A stretch of DNA of 41,464 nucleotides. Origin: an uncultured Clostridia bacterium (GTDB taxonomy: Bacteria; Bacillota; Clostridia; Lachnospirales; CAG-274). The stretch is taken from assembly GCA_947589405.1 (NCBI GenBank), contig CANQBT010000003.1, positions 1 to 41,464 on the forward strand. The letters are read 5' to 3'. Below, one piece after another: positions 26,851-35,086 of this stretch (position 1 is its first letter; each line of letters starts with the position of its first letter). The notes under the pieces are model-generated. The model worked only from the letters and a program-made list of their open reading frames with translations. It searched no databases and was not told the DNA's origin. Both the position numbers and the translations under genes were made by a program.

Positions 26851-28392
26851 TTACCTCATTTGTATATACCATTGGTTTACATTGCCATATAAATTATTGA
26901 GCGCAGGCTGTATAAGCCCCTTTATACGTGGACCTGTGACAAGGGCTTCCGACTCAAAGCCTATGCCTATTACAGGAAGCTCTGCGCTAAGAGCCTTATT
27001 CAGCTCATTCAGAGTCCTTTTGCAGCTGTTCTCATCAAAGGCGTTGTTATATGCGGATATAAGAGCATCTGTAGTACTGTTTCCGCAGCCGCCGTAATTC
27101 ACGGCTCCATTCGTACCCACAATATGAGTCACGTCCATATTCTCTCTCAGTCTTACTCCGCCTATGAACATATCGAAGCTGCCCTTAGAAAGCCTGTCTG
27201 TATACTGTTGGAAATCCACCGCTTCAACGCTTGTATTGAAGCCGTTTTCATTAAACGCCTTGCTTATTGCCCGTGCTGTTTCCACTCTTACGGAATTTTC
27301 ACTATTTACAAGTATAGTAAATGTAAAATCGTTTTTTGTCAAGCCTCCTGCCGAAATAAAGGCGTTTGCCATATTGCTGTCTCTCTCATAGACATCTGCT
27401 CCCGTATCGCTGTAATATGGATAATTGGGATTTATGGGAGTGATGCTTTGAGTCATCTTGTTTATATATATATCGGAAATAATATCCTCAAAGGGCACTA
27501 TACAGGCTATGGCATGTCTTGCATTGACATTTGAAAAAAGAGGCTTTTTAAAATTCATTCCTATATATTCAAAGTGATTTGTGTTATAGTGCTGTGCGTT
27601 TCTGCCAAGAGAGCTGTCAAGTAAGCCAAGCTCATTTATATCCACACAGGCGCAATCTATAAGACCTGATGAAAGAGCCTGGAGCTGAGTTGCCTTATCC
27701 GGCATTATCTTCACATTTACATTTGTGATATAGGGCTTTCCTTTAAAGCAGCTGTCTGATGAAACAAGATTCATTTCCTTTACTGTGGTATAGTCCTTGA
27801 ATTTATAAAAACCGCTGCCTACAGGGTACATATCCACAGAGCCTTTTTTATAGTACTGAGCCGGTATTATGGGAAAGCACAGGCTATAGCCTGCCAAAGC
27901 CATAGGCTTGCTGTAATTTATAACGGCAGTCAGCTCATCGGTCTTGGAATATGACACCACATTGTCCATACAGCTCTTATATATGGAATCTCCTGCCGCT
28001 TCTCCCAATACCCTGAGAGAATATACAATATCGTCTGCCGTAACGGGAGCGCCGTCCTGCCACTTTATGCCCGACTTCAATTTTATTGTAACAGCAGTTC
28101 CGTTTTTGCTCAAGGTATAACTTTCTGCCATATTTGGAGATACCTGCATTTCGCTGTCTATTACGAAAAGAGGTTCAAATATGAGCCTAAGTACCTTGTC
28201 AACGCTGTCGTCCCTGTTAAGAAGAGGGTTGAGTGTCTCCGGCTTTTTCATGGCAAGCTCAAGAGTACCTCCCGTAACGGGAATACCCTGCTCGGCTGTC
28301 TGTTCACTATTGTCCGAAATCGTGCTGACATTCTCTCCGCAGCCACACAGCATCACAATTATAAGCAATATACTAAAAAATCTGAATTTCAT
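26851..28392 (-). CDS. ABC transporter substrate-binding lipoprotein, peptide type (family 5)
   Basis: Lipobox VMLCGCGE; LNPLLNRDDSVDKVLRLIFEPLF, WQDGAPVTADDIVYSLR, ARHAIACIV. Confidence 0.9.
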   Translation of the reverse strand: MKFRFFSILLIIVMLCGCGENVSTISDNSEQTAEQGIPVTGGTLELAMKKPETLNPLLNRDDSVDKVLRLIFEPLFVIDSEMQVSPNMAESYTLSKNGTAVTIKLKSGIKWQDGAPVTADDIVYSLRVLGEAAGDSIYKSCMDNVVSYSKTDELTAVINYSKPMALAGYSLCFPIIPAQYYKKGSVDMYPVGSGFYKFKDYTTVKEMNLVSSDSCFKGKPYITNVNVKIMPDKATQLQALSSGLIDCACVDINELGLLDSSLGRNAQHYNTNHFEYIGMNFKKPLFSNVNARHAIACIVPFEDIISDIYINKMTQSITPINPNYPYYSDTGADVYERDSNMANAFISAGGLTKNDFTFTILVNSENSVRVETARAISKAFNENGFNTSVEAVDFQQYTDRLSKGSFDMFIGGVRLRENMDVTHIVGTNGAVNYGGCGNSTTDALISAYNNAFDENSCKRTLNELNKALSAELPVIGIGFESEALVTGPRIKGLIQPALNNLYGNVNQWYIQMR

Positions 28393-28969
28393 ATAGATCA
28401 GTCCCCAAAATAATTCTGTATATCTTTTTATACAGATCGATCTTTTTCACATAACGCTGAGTTTCGCCATATGGTATTGAATGAAGTGATTCTCCATTAT
28501 AGCTGTAGTCTGAGCTTTTAAGCCATTTCCGTACATTCCCTATGCCTGCGTTATAGGCGGCAGCCGCAAGCTCCTCATCGGAATCAAAGCTGTCCATTAA
28601 AAAGCTGAGTATCCAGCAGCCTATATCAATATTTGTTTCTATATCGTCAAGCCTTCTGTAATCAAAGTTCTCATAGCCCATTTGCTTTACAGCCCATTCC
28701 GCAGTATCGGGCATTATCTGCATGATGCCCCTTGCGCCCTTTTCAGACTCTATCTTTGCGGTAAAACGGCTTTCGGTATTTATTATGGCGCATACATATG
28801 CAGGATCCAGATCGTACTTTTCGCTGTATTTTTCTATTATATCCAAATAATCAACAGGAAACGCTATGCACAGCGCTATATAGCCTGCAAAGGCAAATAT
28901 TGCACACCATATTATAAGACCTATCGTAAATTTTATAAGCCGCCATAAAAATCTGAATATTTCAGTCAT
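28373..28969 (-). CDS. Lytic transglycosylase (SLT domain)
   Basis: AIINTESRFTAKIESEKGARGIMQIMPDTAEW, AAAYNAGIGNVRKWL. Confidence 0.93.
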   Translation of the reverse strand: MTEIFRFLWRLIKFTIGLIIWCAIFAFAGYIALCIAFPVDYLDIIEKYSEKYDLDPAYVCAIINTESRFTAKIESEKGARGIMQIMPDTAEWAVKQMGYENFDYRRLDDIETNIDIGCWILSFLMDSFDSDEELAAAAYNAGIGNVRKWLKSSDYSYNGESLHSIPYGETQRYVKKIDLYKKIYRIILGTDLYEIQIF

Positions 28970-29541
28970 TATTTCCCAACTCTTTCATATATCTGTTCTC
29001 TAAGTCTGTCAATATCTCCATTGTTTTCTATAACAAAATCCGCATATTTTCTGAGCTGCTCTTCAGACATCTGATTTCTGAAACGCATAATAGCCCTTTC
29101 CTTTGTTATATTATCTCTTTTCATAACTCTCTCAAGCCTTGTTTTTTCATTGGCGCATACAAGCCATATCTCGTCGCATATATTTTCCATTCCCGCCTCT
29201 ATCAGAAGCGGCGCATCTATGACTGCATATTTTTTTGTACAGTTTTCAACAGCATTTCTGACATATGCATATATGTACTTATGAGTGATACTATTGAGGA
29301 GGTCAAGGCTCCTGCTGTCGCTAAAGACCCTTTCTCCCAATTTTTTTCTGTCTATGCTTCCGTCCTCCGAAACGGCAAAGGGAAAGGCAGCTGCTATTTC
29401 GCTGTACGCAGCGCCGTCCTTCTCCATATTTCTGTGAGCGATCTCATCACAGTCCAGCACAAGCGCCCCCAGTTCATTCATTATTTGGGACACCATGCCT
29501 TTTCCGCTGCCGCTGTTTCCCGTAAGTCCTATTACCTTCAT
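28969..29541 (-). CDS. coaE: Dephospho-CoA kinase
   Basis: MKVIGLTGNSGSGKGMVSQIMNELG, VIDAPLLIEAGM, MRFRNQMSEEQLRKYADFVIENNG. Confidence 0.95.
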   Translation of the reverse strand: MKVIGLTGNSGSGKGMVSQIMNELGALVLDCDEIAHRNMEKDGAAYSEIAAAFPFAVSEDGSIDRKKLGERVFSDSRSLDLLNSITHKYIYAYVRNAVENCTKKYAVIDAPLLIEAGMENICDEIWLVCANEKTRLERVMKRDNITKERAIMRFRNQMSEEQLRKYADFVIENNGDIDRLREQIYERVGK

Positions 29542-29921
29542 TTTTCCCTCACCATTGTCAGCTCAAGATACAAGCCTATTGCCACAAGTACGTTGGAGGT
29601 GAATACAGATGTCCTTATATTTGTAAAATATGCATTTGAAAAAGCAAAATATGCAAAAACCAGCCAGCAAACAAGGCTTATTGCATGAAGTATAAAAAGC
29701 GCCTTGTTATCCCTTACAGCCGTTGATGAAATATAGAATTTCACAAGGGAGGGAATGCCCGCAGCAAACATGCAGAACCTTATGGGAGAAAACTGACCGT
29801 TGGTAATGCCTGCTCCCGATCTGTCCATAGTTAATACAATTATGAATACGGCTGCGCTTGCCAAAAAGGTCACAAGTGTCACAGCTATGCTTAACAGCCT
29901 TAAAAATTTAGTCTTGTCCAT
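29538..29921 (-). CDS. Hypothetical integral membrane protein (about 4 TM segments)
   Basis: Hydrophobic segments; 4-nt overlap with coaE, between coaE and polA. Confidence 0.65.
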   Translation of the reverse strand: MDKTKFLRLLSIAVTLVTFLASAAVFIIVLTMDRSGAGITNGQFSPIRFCMFAAGIPSLVKFYISSTAVRDNKALFILHAISLVCWLVFAYFAFSNAYFTNIRTSVFTSNVLVAIGLYLELTMVREK

Positions 29922-29929
29922 ATGATCAC

Positions 29930-32566
29930 CTACTTTGCTTCATACCATGTGCTGCCCTCATGTACATCTACCTCCATAGGTACAGCCATGTCTACGGCAT
30001 TTTCCATTTCCTCCTTGAGTATAGAGCTTATTCTGTCCGCTTCGTCTTTATAGGCTTCTATAAGAAGCTCATCGTGTACCTGAAGTATAAGCCTTGACTT
30101 TAGCTTTTCCGCTCTGAGCCTGTTATGCACCTTTACCATAGCTATCTTTATAATATCGGCAGCCGTACCCTGCACAGGCATATTCATTGCCACTCTTTCT
30201 CCAAAGGAACGCTGTATGAAATTAGAAGAATTTATCTCGGGTATATAACGCCTTCTGTTGAATACCGTTATGCCATAGCCCTTCTCCTTTGCAGACTCTA
30301 CACAGCCGTCTATAAATACCTTTATTTTGGGATATTTTGCAAAATATCCCTCTATATATTCATCTGCCTGCTTCTTTGTCGTGCCTATGTCCTGTGAAAG
30401 CGAAAAGGCGCCTATGCCGTATATTATGCCAAAATTAACTGCCTTTGCATTACTTCTCTGAAGAGGCGTTACCTCCTCAAAGGGTACGTTGAACACCTGT
30501 GAAGCAGTAAGCCTGTGTATATCCTGTCCTGTTTTGAAGGCATTTATAAGTGTTTCATCGCCTGACATGGCAGCCAATACCCTCAGCTCTATCTGTGAAT
30601 AGTCTGCATCTATATATACACAGTCCTCAGCAGGCACAAATATCTTCCTGAGCTTTCTGCCTAACTCCAGCTTAATAGGTATATTCTGAAGGTTTGGCTC
30701 TGTAGAGCTTATTCTTCCTGTCGTTGTTATGGTCTGATTGAATGTGGAATATATCCTGTTATCCTCATGGACAACTGCCAGAAGTCCGTCTGCATAGGTG
30801 GACTTAAGCTTGCTGTAGCTTCTGTATTCAAGGACCTTTCCCACTATCTCGTCCTTATCCTTTAGCTTTTCAAGTATATCTGCGGAGGTGGACCAGCCTG
30901 TCTTTGTCTTTTTACCGCCCTTTAATCCCAGCTTTTCAAAGAGTATATAGCTTAACTGCTTGGGGGAATTGATATTGAATTCTTCTCCTGCAAGCCAGTA
31001 TATTTCCTTTGTCAGCTCGTCAAGCTTCTTTTCAAGCTCATCTCTGTAGGCAATAAGGCCTTCTCTGTCTATGCCCATGCCTGCAAGCTCCATATCGGCA
31101 AGGACATATATAAGCGGAAGCTCTATGCTGTAGTACAGATATTCCTGATCATTTTCCTTAAGCTGTTTTTCCATTATGGGATACACTCTTCGACTTATAT
31201 CGCTGAGTCTGCCGCAATAGAGAGTAAAGTCGCTGCTGTTAAGACTTTCAAGACTTTTTCTGCTCTTTCCCTTTCCAAGTATTTCCTCTTCGGAAGGATA
31301 GCTTTCACCTAAAAACTCCTCTGCCAGCTCGCAGTAGTCGTATTTATCCCCTGCCGAATTAAGTATATATCCGCCAAGCATTGTATCAAAGGCTATATTT
31401 TTAAGCTCTATGCCCTTGCGCCTCAGAAGTACTATATCCTTTTTGCCGTTATGGGCTATTTTGCAGTTCTGATCTTCAAAAAAATCCCTGCATACAGACA
31501 AAAGCTCCTTCTCTTCAAGCCTTATGACAATGGCATTGCCTGCCTTTTCGGCAACGGAAACAGCCAGTATTTTATTATTTTCCTCTATTATATCGTAAGC
31601 ACAGTATTCAAAGGGATTTATTTCCGAAAGAAGCTCCCTTGCCTTATCCCTGTCTGTAACAAGGCTGTAGTCGGTTTTATGCTCCTCCTGTACCCTTTCT
31701 GTATCAAAGCGTGTAAGAAGGCTCCTGAAATCATGAGCTTTAAAAAGCTCATATGCCTTTTCATTAAAGACATCGTGGAGCTTGGTATCTTCAAGATCTA
31801 TTTCCATAGGAACATCGGTCTTTATGGTAACGAGCCACTTGCTCTTTAGAGCCTGCTCCTTATATTCCTTAAGATTTTCACTTGCCCTTTTGGGCTTTAC
31901 GTCATCGGCATGCTCTATGGCATTTTCAACGGAACCGTATTCCTGTATTATTTTTATAGCGGTCTTTTCGCCTATAGAGGGTACTCCGGGAACGTTGTCG
32001 CTTGCATCTCCCATAAGAGCCTTTACATCTATAAATTCCAAAGGCGTAACGCCGTATACGGACATAACGTCAGCTGCATTGTAATCCTCTACTACAGTAT
32101 TTCCGCTCCTTGTCTTTGGTATACGTATCTTTATAGTGTCGGTAGCCAGCTGCAAAAGATCCCTGTCGCCGCTTACTATCACAGGAGAAATGCCCTGTCT
32201 GTCAGCCTTAGCCGCAAGGGTACCCAGAAGATCGTCGGCTTCATAGCCTCCCATTTCAAATATGCTTATGTTCATTGCTCTGAGTACTTCCTTGAGCATA
32301 GGCATCTGTGGTATCAACTCGTCAGGCATTCCCTTTCTTGTACCCTTGTATTCCTTATACTCCAAATGCCTGAATGTAGGCTGATGTACATCAAAGCATA
32401 CTCCGCAGTAATCGGGCTTTTCCTCGTCCATAAATTTAAAAAATATGTTAAGAAAGCCATACACTCCGTTTGTAAATTCACCGTTTTTGTCTGTGAGCAA
32501 AGGCATGGCATAAAAAGCTCTGTTTATAAGGCTGTTCCCGTCCAAAAGCATTATCTTACCGTTCAT
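29930..32566 (-). CDS. polA: DNA polymerase I
   Basis: N-terminal 5'-nuclease (LLDGNSLINRAFYA...GDASDNVPGVPSIGEKTA) and family A polymerase motifs DADYSQIELRVLAAMSGD, RSNAKAVNFGIIYG, LQVHDELLIE. Confidence 0.97.
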   Translation of the reverse strand: MNGKIMLLDGNSLINRAFYAMPLLTDKNGEFTNGVYGFLNIFFKFMDEEKPDYCGVCFDVHQPTFRHLEYKEYKGTRKGMPDELIPQMPMLKEVLRAMNISIFEMGGYEADDLLGTLAAKADRQGISPVIVSGDRDLLQLATDTIKIRIPKTRSGNTVVEDYNAADVMSVYGVTPLEFIDVKALMGDASDNVPGVPSIGEKTAIKIIQEYGSVENAIEHADDVKPKRASENLKEYKEQALKSKWLVTIKTDVPMEIDLEDTKLHDVFNEKAYELFKAHDFRSLLTRFDTERVQEEHKTDYSLVTDRDKARELLSEINPFEYCAYDIIEENNKILAVSVAEKAGNAIVIRLEEKELLSVCRDFFEDQNCKIAHNGKKDIVLLRRKGIELKNIAFDTMLGGYILNSAGDKYDYCELAEEFLGESYPSEEEILGKGKSRKSLESLNSSDFTLYCGRLSDISRRVYPIMEKQLKENDQEYLYYSIELPLIYVLADMELAGMGIDREGLIAYRDELEKKLDELTKEIYWLAGEEFNINSPKQLSYILFEKLGLKGGKKTKTGWSTSADILEKLKDKDEIVGKVLEYRSYSKLKSTYADGLLAVVHEDNRIYSTFNQTITTTGRISSTEPNLQNIPIKLELGRKLRKIFVPAEDCVYIDADYSQIELRVLAAMSGDETLINAFKTGQDIHRLTASQVFNVPFEEVTPLQRSNAKAVNFGIIYGIGAFSLSQDIGTTKKQADEYIEGYFAKYPKIKVFIDGCVESAKEKGYGITVFNRRRYIPEINSSNFIQRSFGERVAMNMPVQGTAADIIKIAMVKVHNRLRAEKLKSRLILQVHDELLIEAYKDEADRISSILKEEMENAVDMAVPMEVDVHEGSTWYEAK

Positions 32567-32780
32567 TTTATTTTTCTCCTTACTTCATCGCTATATACTA
32601 TTATACAGGATTTTTCAATATAAATAAAGGGGTAAGTTTAATTTTTGTATGCATATCGGCGCTTTATTGAAGGCTGTTCACCATTTCAATTATATTTGCT
32701 GTCTAAACGTTATTTTTTCGACAGTCTGAAATTATAATAAATGTCTGCTCTTCATATACTTTACAAAAGGAGATGATACC

Positions 32781-34061
32781 ATGACAATACACATTGTAAC
32801 AAAAGGTGAGACCATATCCTCTATAGCGGCTATGTACGGCATAAGTCCGCAGGATATAATAGACACAAATTTTCCTCCCGATCCCAATGCCCTTGTGCCG
32901 GGACAGACTCTTGTGATACTTCAGCCCGAAATAGTGCATACGGTAATGCAGGGAGATACTGTAGGATCTATAGCAAGGCAGTACGGCATAAGCACAGCTT
33001 CGATACTCAGGAATAATCCCTCCGTAATGCCCAACAGCTTACAGATAGGGCAAAGGATCGTAATAGCCTACAAGGATACGGCTCCGACTACCGAAATAGC
33101 GGTAAACGGATATACCTATCCCAATATAGACAGACAGCTTTTAAGACGCACGCTGCCCTATCTTTCATTTCTGACCATATTTACATACGGCTTTACAGAG
33201 GAAGGGCAGCTTATAACTCCCGATGACGAAGAGCTTATAGCCATTGCTTATGAATACGGTGTCGCACCTGTAATGCTTATATCCACACTTACGGCAGAAG
33301 GCACATTTTCAAACGAGCTGGCGGCGCTGCTTCTCTCCGATACGGATATACAGAACGCACTTACAGATAACATTATAAACAACATGGAAGAGAAGGGCTA
33401 TAAGGCTCTTGACATTGACTTTGAATATATTCCCGCCGAATACAGAGAAGCGTATATAGACTTTGTTTCCAATATTACCCAAAGGCTCAATCAGAGGGGA
33501 TATTTTTCACTTGTTGCCCTTGCTCCAAAGACATCGGCAGATCAGCCGGGTCTGCTCTATGAATCCCATGATTATTTCGGTCTTGGAAGGGCTGCCGACC
33601 TTGCTCTTCTCATGACTTATGAATGGGGATATACATATGGTCCGCCTATGCCTGTATCTCCTCTTCCCAATGTAGAGCAGGTCATAAGCTTTGGCGTAAC
33701 GCAGATACCCTCTCAAAAGGTGCTTATGGGAATGCCCCTTTACGGCTATGATTGGAGGCTTCCCTATGTAAGAGGAAAATCAAAGGCAGTTTCTCTTTCT
33801 CCTCAGCAGGCAATAGCCCTTGCATCGGACACAGGATCCGATATACAGTACGACACAGAGCTTTCGGCTCCTTTTTTCAACTATAATGAAGAAGGCAATG
33901 AGCATATAGTATGGTTTGAGGACGCAAACAGCGTCGAGGCAAAGCTGGAGCTTATAAATAAATACAAGCTTGCCGGAGTCAGCTTCTGGAATATAACAAG
34001 AGATTTCCCTCAAAACTGGCTTGTGCTCAACAGTCTTTTCAGGATAGCCGTAATATCATGA
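32781..34061 (+). CDS. LysM-domain glycoside hydrolase family 18 protein (SleL/YaaH-like)
   Basis: Two LysM repeats (IHIVTKGETISSIAAMYGIS..., VHTVMQGDTVGSIARQYGIS...), then GH18 active-site segment ALDIDFEYIPAEYREAY. Confidence 0.93.
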   Translation: MTIHIVTKGETISSIAAMYGISPQDIIDTNFPPDPNALVPGQTLVILQPEIVHTVMQGDTVGSIARQYGISTASILRNNPSVMPNSLQIGQRIVIAYKDTAPTTEIAVNGYTYPNIDRQLLRRTLPYLSFLTIFTYGFTEEGQLITPDDEELIAIAYEYGVAPVMLISTLTAEGTFSNELAALLLSDTDIQNALTDNIINNMEEKGYKALDIDFEYIPAEYREAYIDFVSNITQRLNQRGYFSLVALAPKTSADQPGLLYESHDYFGLGRAADLALLMTYEWGYTYGPPMPVSPLPNVEQVISFGVTQIPSQKVLMGMPLYGYDWRLPYVRGKSKAVSLSPQQAIALASDTGSDIQYDTELSAPFFNYNEEGNEHIVWFEDANSVEAKLELINKYKLAGVSFWNITRDFPQNWLVLNSLFRIAVIS

Positions 34062-35017
34062 AAAGCAGAGATATTACCGCTCTTTGCCTTTGCACACTTA
34101 TAGGCGCAGGATTTGCCACAGGCAGAGAGCTTGTAACATACTTTGTAAGATATGGGATATACGGCTTTATCGGTATCGCCCTTGCCTCTGTCATGTTCGG
34201 CGCCGCAATATATATGATACTTAAAAGTCCTTATAAAAGCATAAAGGAGCTTACTGAAAAAAGACTTTCTCCAATACCTGCCTTTATTGCAGACAAAACC
34301 GCTTTTTTATTCCTTATAGTGCTTTATTCAGGTATGCTTGCGGCATCGGGAGAGGTCTTTTCCGAAATACTGGGTATAGACAAGGGAATATGCCGCATGA
34401 TCTCCGCTGTTCTCTGTACTGTAGTGATATGCTCGGGAGCCGATGTCCTTACTCAGCTCAGCCGTATACTTATTGTGCCTATGGCTGTTATTATATTTGT
34501 CGCATCGGCTTATCTTTCGGGCAGAAATATTTCAATACCCCCTGAAAATGTACTCAACATAAGGACCGTCATATCGCCTTTTATATACCTTTCATACAAT
34601 ATGATAAGCGCTGTAGCCCTTATAATATCGCTGCCTGATACAAAAAAGCCAAAATTTGCCGCCATTGAAACAGCCCTTTGTATTTTTATGCTTTCCGTTG
34701 TGTCGGCTCTTCCTCTTTATACTCACTACAGCGATATATGTTCGGAACCGCTGCCTCTTATGTCACTTTTGAAGGGAAGGGGAATGCTTAAATACGCATA
34801 TATGCTTTTCCTGCTCTCCGCAATATTTACTACGGCAGTAAACAGCGGTTATTCCGCTCTGCTCCGTATAAGCGATAAGGGCAAAAATTTACTTCCCGCC
34901 TGTATGATAACGATTTTTGCTCTTTTTATTTCGGCAGCAGGCTTTAACAAAATAGTGGATAATATTTATTTTGTATTCGGCATTATGGGCTTTATTCTTC
35001 TTTGGTGCCTTAAATGA
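34058..35017 (+). CDS. YkvI-like membrane transporter family protein
   Basis: Multi-TM; GAGFATGRELVTYFVRYGIYGFIGIAL; ATGA overlap with upstream gene. Confidence 0.75.
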   Translation: MKSRDITALCLCTLIGAGFATGRELVTYFVRYGIYGFIGIALASVMFGAAIYMILKSPYKSIKELTEKRLSPIPAFIADKTAFLFLIVLYSGMLAASGEVFSEILGIDKGICRMISAVLCTVVICSGADVLTQLSRILIVPMAVIIFVASAYLSGRNISIPPENVLNIRTVISPFIYLSYNMISAVALIISLPDTKKPKFAAIETALCIFMLSVVSALPLYTHYSDICSEPLPLMSLLKGRGMLKYAYMLFLLSAIFTTAVNSGYSALLRISDKGKNLLPACMITIFALFISAAGFNKIVDNIYFVFGIMGFILLWCLK

Positions 35018-35029
35018 CCGTCATATCAA

Positions 35030-35078
35030 TAAAAAAAGGCTGTTCAAATGCCGTTTATCGACATCTGAACAGTCTTTT
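35030..35078. terminator. Bidirectional intrinsic terminator between YkvI-like gene and surface protein gene
   Basis: AAAAAAAGGCTGTTCAAATG...CATCTGAACAGTCTTTT stem-loop with A-tract on one side and T-tract on the other. Confidence 0.8.
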
Positions 35079-35086
35079 ATATTTGA

